Shown: positions 1-5,817, counted from the stretch's first letter. The stretch: 5,860 nt of DNA from an uncultured Ruminococcus sp. (GCA_945876405.1 CAMCOJ010000146.1:1-5860), one strand, 5' to 3'. Notes: generated by a model from the sequence alone, not told the origin. Program-made: numbers and translations.

Positions 1-19
1 AGATGTGTATAAGAGACAG
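1..19 (+). other. Tn5/Nextera mosaic-end adapter (sequencing artefact)
   Basis: The first 19 bases read AGATGTGTATAAGAGACAG, which is exactly the Tn5 transposase mosaic end used in Nextera libraries. It is untrimmed adapter, not genomic DNA. Translated in one frame it gives the MYKRQ start that is a known contaminant signature of proteins predicted at contig ends. Genomic sequence should be taken to start at base 20. Confidence 0.97.
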
Positions 20-276
20 GAGTATGCGAATATTTTTCCCGGATTTCCGTCTTTTTTTCCGATTTCTTCGGAGATAAACCGGCTTGAAGAAACGAAGATG
101 TTTCCGTTTGAAATAATTATGGCGAAAGTAAAAAATGCATTGATAAGTGACATCAGTCCCAGATTTTCAGTTCCGAGATTTTTATTTATATAGATATTTA
201 GAATAAGAGATATGATTTGAGTAACAAACTGTACACAAGTCAGAAAAATGGTGTCTTTCTTGATGCTGTTTTTCAA
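20..276 (-). CDS. Oligosaccharide flippase / SpoVB-like MOP-superfamily membrane protein, N-terminal fragment
   Basis: The minus strand carries an open frame of 85 codons that runs off the contig end, so only the N-terminus is present. It starts MKNSIKKDTIFLTCVQF and has two hydrophobic stretches (about residues 8-29 and 42-57) separated by a short polar loop reading NKNLGTENLG. It continues with a serine/arginine-containing segment (SSSRFISEEIGKK). This pattern is typical of the first two helices of clostridial polysaccharide flippases of the Wzx/SpoVB group, which move lipid-linked sugars across the cytoplasmic membrane. I chose the TTG at 276 because AAAAGGA (286-292) lies 9 nt upstream. 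The in-frame ATG at 285 directly touches that site and has no spacing. The gene is divergent from the LUD gene. The substrate cannot be told from this fragment, and MATE-type exporters are a less likely alternative. Confidence 0.72.
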
Positions 277-468
277 TAATATCATCCTTTTCAGTTTTTA
301 TGTTCTGTACTTTTAAAATAATATTTTATTATTGTGGAAAATATGCATAATCACGTTGATGTAATAATCCTCAGAAAAATATATTGTGCAAATTACACAA
401 GATAATTCATTAATCATTATGATATTTGTAAAATTTTCATTTCAGATGAAATAAAAAAGTGAAAACAC
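277..468. other. AT-rich divergent intergenic region
   Basis: This stretch separates the divergent flippase fragment and LUD gene. It is very AT-rich. It presumably holds the flippase promoter, but I find no hexamer pair on the minus strand that is convincingly spaced. A weak inverted repeat, TTGTG-N7-CACAA, lies at 384-400, and a tight palindrome ATTTCA-GA-TGAAAT lies at 439-452. Neither is followed by a T-run, so neither looks like a terminator. I see no small gene with a ribosome binding site and no RNA gene. Confidence 0.5.
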
Positions 469-497
469 TCGACAAAAACGAAAAGTTTAGTTATAAT
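469..497 (+). promoter_or_regulatory. Sigma-A-type promoter of the LUD gene
   Basis: TCGACA at 469-474 matches the -35 consensus at 5 of 6 positions. It is separated by exactly 17 nt from a perfect TATAAT at 492-497. Transcription would start near 504, giving a leader of about 46 nt. The AGGAGGA ribosome binding site at 534-540 is 9 nt before the ATG. Confidence 0.8.
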
Positions 498-549
498 TAA
501 ATAAGTGGCTTTGTGCTTATTAACGGGAATTACAGGAGGAAATTTTAAT

Positions 550-1218
550 ATGAACGAAAACATGAAAAGTGTAATACTTAATCGTATCAACAGGACAGCT
601 GAAGCACTCAAGAGAAACAATATGGAATTTCACTATGCAGAGTCAAAGATAGAGGTACTTACTATTATCAGCAATCTTCTCAAAAACGGAGATGTAGTAG
701 CAACAGGCGGTTCTGTAACACTTGAAGAATGCGGTGTTATTGATCTTTTAAGATCTGACAAGTACAAGTATCTTGACAGGGAAGCTATCGATCAGGACAA
801 GATTGAACAGCTCTACAGGGCTTCATTCAATGCTGACGCATACATAACAAGTGCAAATGCAGTTACTGAAAACGGTGAGCTCTTTAACGTTGACGGAAGA
901 GGAAACCGCGTGGCAGCTATTTCATACGGACCAAAGTCGGTTATTGTTGTAGTTGGATACAACAAGATTGTTGACAACCTTGACGAAGCAGTAAACAGAG
1001 TTAAGTCCACAGCTGCTCCAGCAAATACACAGCGCCTTACATGTGCAACATACTGCTACGAAAGAGGCTGCTGCAAGGCAGAGAGAAAAGGCCTTTCAAA
1101 CATTACTGACGGATGTGATTCTGACTCAAGAATCTGCTGTGATTACCTTATTACAGCTCATCAGAGAGAGAAGAACAGAATCAAGGTAATTATCGTAGGT
1201 GAAAAATTAGGATACTGA
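550..1218 (+). CDS. LUD-domain (LutC/DUF162-like) protein, lactate-utilisation family
   Basis: This is a 222-residue soluble protein of the LUD superfamily, the group that includes LutC and part of LutB of the L-lactate oxidation complex. Family features visible are the glycine-rich ATGGSVTLEECGV (51-63), the LDREA segment (75-79), ADAYITSANAVTENGELFNVDG (95-116, where the family is most conserved), and the ISYGPKSVIVVVGYNKIV strand-turn (124-141) followed by NLDEAVNRVKSTAAPAN. The C-terminus is cysteine-rich: Cys165, 169, 174, 175, 189, 196 and 197, which could bind metal or an Fe-S cluster (inference). The start is the ATG after AGGAGGA; an upstream in-frame start at 505 lies almost on the expected transcription start and is unlikely. 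No LutA or LutB gene is next to it, so a role in lactate oxidation is not shown. Such stand-alone LUD proteins are common in Clostridia and mostly uncharacterised. The family call is firm and the function is open. Confidence 0.88.
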   Translation: MNENMKSVILNRINRTAEALKRNNMEFHYAESKIEVLTIISNLLKNGDVVATGGSVTLEECGVIDLLRSDKYKYLDREAIDQDKIEQLYRASFNADAYITSANAVTENGELFNVDGRGNRVAAISYGPKSVIVVVGYNKIVDNLDEAVNRVKSTAAPANTQRLTCATYCYERGCCKAERKGLSNITDGCDSDSRICCDYLITAHQREKNRIKVIIVGEKLGY

Positions 1219-1240
1219 TATAAATACCCCATAAATTATG

Positions 1241-1287
1241 CGAAAAACGGGCAACATTTTTGATGCTGTCCTTTTTCGTTTTTATTT
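1241..1287 (+). terminator. Intrinsic terminator after the LUD gene
   Basis: An imperfect hairpin begins 22 nt after the LUD stop codon. CGAAAAA (1241-1247) pairs with TTTTTCG (1272-1278), and the inner GGGCA (1249-1253) pairs with TGTCC (1267-1271) with one G-T pair. C1248 is bulged and 1254/1266 is mismatched. It is followed by TTTTTATTT at 1279-1287. The stem is fairly weak in GC pairs, so some read-through into the lysozyme gene is plausible. Confidence 0.7.
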
Positions 1288-1311
1288 GAAAAAATTTTTC
1301 AGGAGCATATT

Positions 1312-2253
1312 ATGATTAAGGAAAAAATAATAGCGGGTATAATGACAGCGGCATTTTGTGTATGCTCTGCATTTTTATCTGAAGTACCGCGCACGGCGGC
1401 AGAGATAACAACAGTATACGGAGATGTGAACGGGGACGGCGTTGTAAATGTTATTGACAGCATTTATCTGAAACAGAACGCTATCGGAACAAATGACAGT
1501 TTTCCGGTAACAAACTGGAGAGCGGCAGTGGGAGCATCCGGAGGTGACAGAGCAGAATCCGGACATATCAGCATGATGAACAGCAGACTGCTTACTCTCG
1601 GTGAACACGAGGACTCCGGTAAGGAAATCAAGACATACAGCGGGATAGATGTTTCAAAGTGGCAGGGGGATGTTGACTGGAACAGAGTTCGTGCTGCAGG
1701 TATTGATTTTGTTATGATTAAGGCAGGAGAGGGAACATCTGTTGAACCAAAATTTCTGCAGAATATAACCGGCGCAAAGCAGGCGGGCATTCAGTGCGGA
1801 GTATACTGGTTTGCAAATGCAAGGAATATTGATGACTGCCGTGCGGAAGCAAGGGCATGTATTGAAACAATAAAACCCTATCAGCTTGAATATCCAGTTG
1901 TCTATGATTTCGAGTACAGAACTTTTGTAAACGACAATCCTCTCCAGAATGACAGAGAGCAGTGTACTGATGTAATATACACTTTTCTCGAAGAAATAGA
2001 AAATGCCGGATACTATGCGATGATGTATTCAAACAGGGATTTTCCGGACAGATATCTGAATATCAGAAAAATAACGGACAGATTTGATTTCTGGTATGCA
2101 AATTACGGAATAGAACAGCCTGATGTTTCATGCGGAATCTGGCAGCGCTCATGTACAGGGCGTGTTGACGGAATAGCATATGATGTTGATCTGGATATTT
2201 CATATATTGACTACAAAAGTATAATGGAAAAAAATAATCTGAACGGATTCTGA
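1312..2253 (+). CDS. Secreted GH25 lysozyme (N-acetylmuramidase) with N-terminal dockerin
   Basis: The 313-residue product starts with a signal peptide: MIKEK, a hydrophobic core at 6-22, and likely cleavage after the TAA tripeptide at 28-30. A dockerin calcium loop follows: D38-x-N40-x-D42-G and D49, then the helix IYLKQ. A second dockerin half at about 79-97 keeps only D79 and G84 (A81, S83 and N90 stand at other ligand positions), so it probably does not bind calcium. The GH25 fold covers 109 to about 300: GIDVSKWQG (D113), FVMIKAGEGT (133-142), GVYWFANA (163-170), the DxE catalytic pair in VVYDFEY (D199, E201), FWYANYG (260-266) and GIWQRS with DVDLDIS (291-297). GH25 enzymes cleave the MurNAc-GlcNAc bond of peptidoglycan. 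The dockerin implies docking to a cohesin, as in ruminococcal cellulosomes or cell-surface scaffolds. The ribosome binding site AGGAG (1301-1305) is 6 nt from the ATG. No lipobox is seen (Cys16 and Cys18 lack the right context). No separate promoter is evident between the LUD terminator and this gene. Confidence 0.92.
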   Translation: MIKEKIIAGIMTAAFCVCSAFLSEVPRTAAEITTVYGDVNGDGVVNVIDSIYLKQNAIGTNDSFPVTNWRAAVGASGGDRAESGHISMMNSRLLTLGEHEDSGKEIKTYSGIDVSKWQGDVDWNRVRAAGIDFVMIKAGEGTSVEPKFLQNITGAKQAGIQCGVYWFANARNIDDCRAEARACIETIKPYQLEYPVVYDFEYRTFVNDNPLQNDREQCTDVIYTFLEEIENAGYYAMMYSNRDFPDRYLNIRKITDRFDFWYANYGIEQPDVSCGIWQRSCTGRVDGIAYDVDLDISYIDYKSIMEKNNLNGF

Positions 2254-2304
2254 CAAAAAATAACCCCGCTTTTTCCGGTGTGAAAAAGCGGGGTTGATTT
2301 TTTG
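2254..2304. terminator. Strong bidirectional terminator between convergent genes
   Basis: A perfect 13-bp stem, AACCCCGCTTTTT (2262-2274) with AAAAAGCGGGGTT (2283-2295), encloses an 8-nt loop. It is flanked by A6 (2255-2260) and T6 (2298-2303), so it terminates in both directions: the lysozyme gene on the plus strand and metY on the minus strand. The A and T tracts can extend the stem almost perfectly, with one bulge at 2296. Confidence 0.95.
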
Positions 2305-2349
2305 TAATTATAGTGAACGTCAAAATAAATTTGACTTTCACTGTAATTA
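2305..2349. repeat. Dispersed palindromic repeat, copy 1
   Basis: The core 2307-2347 is a near-perfect palindrome. The left arm ATTATAGTGAACGTCAAA (2307-2324) pairs with 2330-2347 apart from two mismatches, around the 5-nt centre ATAAA. Pairing extends 2 bp further out to 2305 and 2349. The same 41-nt core recurs in inverted orientation at 5818-5858 with one difference (G2343). The outer edge overlaps the metY stop codon (2347-2349). It carries no coding capacity and resembles REP/MITE-like dispersed elements; its family is not recognised. Confidence 0.85.
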
Positions 2350-3618
2350 TTTTACAGCTTCAAAAGCCTGTTTGATATCAGCAAGGATATCTTCAACGTT
2401 TTCGATACCAACGGAAAGTCTGATCATACCCGGATCAATTCCGGCAGCAACGAGCTGTTCTTCTGTGAGCTGTCTGTGTGTTGCACTTGCCGGGTTGAGA
2501 ACGCATGTTCTGATATCGGCAACATGAACTTCGTTTGAAGCCAGTTTAAGTGCGTCCATGAACTTGACAGCGTTCTTTCTTCCGCCCTTAATAGTGAAGC
2601 TGATTACACCGCATACACCTTCAGGCAGATATTTTTGTGCTCTTGCGTAGTGAGGGTCATTTTCAAGACCTGCATACTTGATTTTTTCAACCATGTCTGA
2701 AGCCTCGAGGTATTTTGCTACGGTAAGTGCATTTTCACAGTAACGCTTCATTCTTACAGCGAGTGTTTCAAGTCCGAGATTGAGAAGGAAAGAGCTGTTT
2801 GCTGCAGGGTAGCATCCGAAGTCTCTCATGAGCTGGTGCCTTACCTTGATGATGTACGGAGCGTGAGGATATTTTTCTGTGTAAATCGTACCGTGGTAGC
2901 TTTCGTCCGGCTCTGTGAAATCAGGGAACCTTCCTGACTTAGCCCAGTCAAATTTGCCGCTGTCAACGATAACGCCGCCGACCTGAACAGCGTGACCGTC
3001 CATGTATTTTGATGTTGAGTGAACTACGATATCAGCTCCCCATTCGATAGGACGGCAGAGTACAGGTGTGGCAAATGTGTTGTCAACGATAAGAGGGAGA
3101 CCTGCTTCATGAGCAATCTTTGCCCACTTTTCAATATCGAGAACTGTAAGTGCAGGGTTTGCGATTGTCTCACCGAAAATGCACTTTGTATTCGGTCTTA
3201 TCGCTGCCTTTATCTCTTCTTCCGTAGCATCCACGTCAACGAATGTGCATTCGATTCCCATCTTCTTAAAAGTGAATGAGAAGAGATTAACTGTACCGCC
3301 GTATATTGAAGAACTTGAAATAAAGTGGTCGCCTGCGTTACAGAGATTGAGTACGGAAAGCATTGTTGCAGCCTGTCCTGAAGATGTGCACATCGCAGCA
3401 ACACCACCTTCGAGAGCGGCAATTTTCTTTTCAACTGCATCTGTTGTAGGATTTTCAAAACGTGAGTAAATCATTCCAAGCTGCGGATCGTCAAAAACGT
3501 CTGCTACTGCATCTGTTGAGTTGTAAACATAAGTTGTGCTCTGGTAGATAGGCATAACTCTTGGTTCGCCGTTTTTTGGAGTATAGCCTTCGTGGAGACA
3601 CTGTGTTTCAATTTTCAT
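2347..3618 (-). CDS. metY: O-acetylhomoserine sulfhydrylase (O-acetylhomoserine aminocarboxypropyltransferase)
   Basis: The 423-residue product is a full-length PLP enzyme of the Cys/Met metabolism family and should condense O-acetylhomoserine with sulfide to give homocysteine, the direct sulfhydrylation route to methionine. Motifs seen: PIYQSTTYV (24-32); YSRFENPT (51-58, whose Tyr and Arg bind the PLP phosphate of the partner subunit); SSGQAA (79-84); SSIYGGT (103-109, with the Tyr that stacks on PLP); VDNTFATP (178-185, with D179 contacting the pyridine nitrogen); STSKYMDGH (201-209, K204 being the Schiff-base lysine); HVADIRTCVLNPASATH (365-381); and RLSVGIE (400-406, the substrate-carboxylate arginine). 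The length and the NPASATHRQL segment favour MetY over the shorter cystathionine gamma-synthase/lyase (about 380 residues), although O-succinyl substrate use cannot be excluded. The start is the ATG 7 nt after GGAGGA (3626-3631). The longer in-frame GTG at 3705 falls at the predicted transcription start and has no ribosome binding site. The gene has its own promoter and a leader hairpin. Confidence 0.94.
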   Translation of the reverse strand: MKIETQCLHEGYTPKNGEPRVMPIYQSTTYVYNSTDAVADVFDDPQLGMIYSRFENPTTDAVEKKIAALEGGVAAMCTSSGQAATMLSVLNLCNAGDHFISSSSIYGGTVNLFSFTFKKMGIECTFVDVDATEEEIKAAIRPNTKCIFGETIANPALTVLDIEKWAKIAHEAGLPLIVDNTFATPVLCRPIEWGADIVVHSTSKYMDGHAVQVGGVIVDSGKFDWAKSGRFPDFTEPDESYHGTIYTEKYPHAPYIIKVRHQLMRDFGCYPAANSSFLLNLGLETLAVRMKRYCENALTVAKYLEASDMVEKIKYAGLENDPHYARAQKYLPEGVCGVISFTIKGGRKNAVKFMDALKLASNEVHVADIRTCVLNPASATHRQLTEEQLVAAGIDPGMIRLSVGIENVEDILADIKQAFEAVK

Positions 3619-3660
3619 ATTGTTTTCCTCCGGTAAATATATTGCCTGTCGGCTGATAGT

Positions 3661-3695
3661 AAAAAATGCTGACCTCTTTGCTGGGAGATCAGCAT
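3661..3695 (-). terminator. Hairpin with U-tract in the metY leader; terminator of the upstream gene and possible attenuator
   Basis: Read on the minus strand, ATGCTGATCTC (3695-3685) pairs with GAGGTCAGCAT (3676-3666) in an 11-bp stem with one G-U pair and an 8-nt loop. Five further Us follow (3665-3661). It lies 32 nt after the stop of the diguanylate cyclase gene and clearly can terminate that transcript. It also lies downstream of the predicted metY promoter, so metY transcripts must pass it. The 5' arm segment GCUGAU (3693-3688) can instead pair with AUCAGC (3657-3652), a weak 6-bp alternative fold. Confidence 0.8.
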
Positions 3696-3711
3696 GATAT
3701 GTCACATAAAA

Positions 3712-3740
3712 ATTATATTACTTTTTTTATTTTTTGTCAA
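3712..3740 (-). promoter_or_regulatory. Consensus promoter of metY, inside the 3' end of the upstream gene
   Basis: On the minus strand a perfect TTGACA (3740-3735) is followed after exactly 17 nt by a perfect TATAAT (3717-3712). The spacer is almost all A, with G and T only near its 3' end. The -35 lies within the last codons of the diguanylate cyclase gene, and the spacer covers its stop codon. The predicted start is near 3705, giving a leader of about 87 nt that includes the hairpin. No S-box, T-box or other known riboswitch is recognisable in so short a leader. Confidence 0.85.
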
Positions 3741-5652
3741 TTACTTCTTCGTACCAGTTTACCTGGTTTTTACCGTTTTGTTTGGAATAATAAAGAGCTT
3801 TGTCGGCTCTTTCTATGCACTCCTCAAGTGTGTCACCGTTCTTTATATCGGTTACGCCGACACTGAGAGTGATATGCCTGTCCGTAAAGCTGAAGTCCGT
3901 TTCACGGAGCTTTTTGCAGACCTGATTAATTATATGAGCCTGTATACTTGTATCTTCGCCGAACAGGAATATCATAAATTCCTCTCCGCCGAATCTTCCG
4001 GCAAATCCGTTTACACGGGAAATTTCCTTAAGTATCTCGCCGAGTCTGATAAGCACGGTATCACCGTTGTCGTGACCATATGTATCATTTACGCTCTTGA
4101 AATTATCTATATCCATCATAACAAGCCGCAGAACATCATTCGGACGGTGGCTTTTAATTTTTGCTGAAGCCTGTTCAATAAAATGTCCTCTTGAAAACAC
4201 ACCGGTCAGATGGTCGTATTCTGTACGCTGTCTGTACATGACTGTTTCCTGTTTGCTTTCGGTTACTTCCTGCTTTGCAGTTTCCACTTCTTTCTGTTTT
4301 CTGCGCAGCATTCTTCTGTACTTTGTAAGTGTAAGTATGATGATAAGTGCAGATATAACGGTTATAACAGCAAACCTTGCAAAGTTATGCTTTATAAAAT
4401 CAATTACTGTATACCCGTTTGCAGAGTTAAGATTTTCACTCACTGTTTTTCTCAGCTCCTCACTGCTAAGTGAACGCAGAGCCGTATCAAGTACATTGCA
4501 AAGAGCAGTATTGTTCTTTTTCACAGCAAAACAGTATTCGATTTTTTCATCGAAGTCTGCCTGTTTAAGTGATGAGAATTTTGGATTTTCATTTATACAG
4601 TAGTTTACAACACTGCTTTCGCAGATAAATGATGAAACTTCGCCTTTTTTAACAGCTTTAAGGCAGCTGTAAACATCCGGATAGTAAACAAGCTCAGTTT
4701 CCGGATATCTTACGGAAATGAAAAGTTCCTGAACCGGACTGTTGGAGAGAACCGCAGCTTTCCTGAAAATACTGTCATCATATTCTTCCTTGTAGATGGT
4801 AACCATTCGGTCGCTTAAAAATGTGTCAGACAGAATCGAATCCTGATTTTCAAAACTCCAGAAATCATGATACGCCGGAAATACAGCATCTATTTCTCCG
4901 CTTTCAAGTGCACTCTGGAGTTCGCTGTATGTGCTGAATCTTACTGCACTTATGCTCTTGCTGAGAAAATGTGAAATCTCAGTAAACATCGATACCATTG
5001 CACCGTTTGTTTCCTTTGTTTTCGTGTTCATATCGCAGTAAGGCATATAGTTGTCAAGAAAACCGATCTTTATTGTATCGTGACTGCTGAGCCATTTTCT
5101 CCCTTCAGCGGAGATACTGTCAGCTGTAACAGCTTTTTTAAAATACTTGTCAAAGAGTTCTGCACAGAAGTAAGGGTCTTTGCTGAAAATCTCTTCCTGG
5201 GTTTCATTTATTTCTTTCAGAAGTTCAGGTGATTTTTTTGAAACCGCAAGATAAAAATCATCATTTTCAGCTCCGGTAAGTTCATTTATCCCGCTGAATT
5301 CCGTTCCCATAGGAAACTCAGGAAACAGAAATTTTCCTTCCCGTATACTGTTTTTTGAAATACCAGCGCAGAGGTCGATGCTGCCGTTTTCAAGTCCGGA
5401 AATTATCTCATCAAAACTCCCGTAGATATATTCATACTTCCAGCCCGTATATCTCGCAATTTCCTGATAATAGTCATAGGCATAGCCGCTTTTTCGGTCA
5501 TTGTCGGAAAATCCCTTCTGGAAGCCTTCGTTATCGTAGTAGTAACCGACCTTAACAGTTTTTTCAGAAGCATTGCATGTATCTCTGCTGACTGCAGAAA
5601 CAAAAGCAAAGCACGTTGCAGCAATACATAAAGTCCTTTTTAATTTTTTCAT
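3727..5652 (-). CDS. Membrane-bound diguanylate cyclase with extracytoplasmic solute-binding-like sensor domains
   Basis: The 641-residue product should make c-di-GMP from two GTP in response to an external ligand. Order: a signal peptide (1 to about 28), a first SBP_bac_3-like segment (31 to about 178, starting KVGYYYDNEGFQKG), and a second SBP_bac_3-like domain (about 193-408, starting IKIGFLDNYMPYCD). Next come a transmembrane helix (425-443), a charged coiled-coil linker (447-475) and a GGDEF domain (478-636). The catalytic site is intact: DIDNFKSVND (514-523, with metal-binding D514), GHDNGD, GGEEF (555-559) and the closing ADKALYYSKQNGKN (616-629). The inhibitory RxxD site is lost; R546-V-N-G549 stands at that position. 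The first sensor segment is only about 150 residues against about 220 for a full two-lobe domain. The ATG at 5652 follows the G-rich GGTGGGG (5661-5655), an unusual ribosome binding site; the downstream sequence is clearly a signal peptide. The ligand is unknown; amino acids or similar small solutes are typical for this fold. Confidence 0.92.
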   Translation of the reverse strand: MKKLKRTLCIAATCFAFVSAVSRDTCNASEKTVKVGYYYDNEGFQKGFSDNDRKSGYAYDYYQEIARYTGWKYEYIYGSFDEIISGLENGSIDLCAGISKNSIREGKFLFPEFPMGTEFSGINELTGAENDDFYLAVSKKSPELLKEINETQEEIFSKDPYFCAELFDKYFKKAVTADSISAEGRKWLSSHDTIKIGFLDNYMPYCDMNTKTKETNGAMVSMFTEISHFLSKSISAVRFSTYSELQSALESGEIDAVFPAYHDFWSFENQDSILSDTFLSDRMVTIYKEEYDDSIFRKAAVLSNSPVQELFISVRYPETELVYYPDVYSCLKAVKKGEVSSFICESSVVNYCINENPKFSSLKQADFDEKIEYCFAVKKNNTALCNVLDTALRSLSSEELRKTVSENLNSANGYTVIDFIKHNFARFAVITVISALIIILTLTKYRRMLRRKQKEVETAKQEVTESKQETVMYRQRTEYDHLTGVFSRGHFIEQASAKIKSHRPNDVLRLVMMDIDNFKSVNDTYGHDNGDTVLIRLGEILKEISRVNGFAGRFGGEEFMIFLFGEDTSIQAHIINQVCKKLRETDFSFTDRHITLSVGVTDIKNGDTLEECIERADKALYYSKQNGKNQVNWYEEVIDKK

Positions 5653-5682
5653 TTCCCCACCGCCCTTAGTTTGTATAGTAAA

Positions 5683-5712
5683 ATTATACTATATATTCAG
5701 AGGGGATGTCAA
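5683..5712 (-). promoter_or_regulatory. Sigma-A-type promoter of the diguanylate cyclase gene
   Basis: On the minus strand a perfect TTGACA (5712-5707) and a perfect TATAAT (5688-5683) are 18 nt apart. Transcription would start near 5676, giving a leader of about 24 nt. A palindrome TATAGTA-N6-TACTATA (5674-5680 and 5687-5693) overlaps the -10 and start point and could be a repressor site, though such AT-rich symmetry may be chance. Confidence 0.82.
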
Positions 5713-5817
5713 CCTGTCAGTAAGTAAAGAAAAGCTGAAATTAAAACAGAGAGCCAAAATATTTATTCGGAAAAAATTTATTATTTTATGAACCCAACCT
5801 GCGTTTTTTGTGTTATT
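5713..5817. other. AT-rich intergenic DNA with no recognised feature
   Basis: This is the region upstream of the diguanylate cyclase promoter, up to the terminal repeat. I see no terminator hairpin, no convincing promoter on the plus strand and no start codon with a ribosome binding site. The next gene to the right lies outside the window. Confidence 0.5.

Noticed and set aside
5..193. Plus-strand open frame of 62 codons beginning in the adapter
   Set aside because: Its start codon is inside the Nextera mosaic end, it has no ribosome binding site, and the opposite strand encodes a coherent membrane protein.
439..452. ATTTCA-GA-TGAAAT palindrome as a terminator
   Set aside because: The stem is short and AT-rich with a 2-nt loop and no T-run, so it is not a credible intrinsic terminator on either strand.
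505..549. In-frame upstream start extending the LUD protein by 15 residues
   Set aside because: It would begin at the predicted transcription start with no ribosome binding site, while ATG 550 has AGGAGGA at ideal spacing.
3615..3695. Possible 26-codon leader peptide whose TGA overlaps the metY ATG
   Set aside because: The frame is open and the overlap is neat, but there is no ribosome binding site before its ATG, no enrichment of Met or Cys codons, and the codons are constrained by the hairpin.
3619..3705. N-terminal extension of MetY by 29 residues from GTG 3705
   Set aside because: It lacks a ribosome binding site, coincides with the predicted +1, runs through the hairpin and ribosome binding site, and the family starts at the later ATG.
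3619..3730. SAM riboswitch or T-box in front of metY
   Set aside because: The leader is too short and lacks the S-box core or a T-box sequence with specifier loop; only a single terminator-like hairpin is present.
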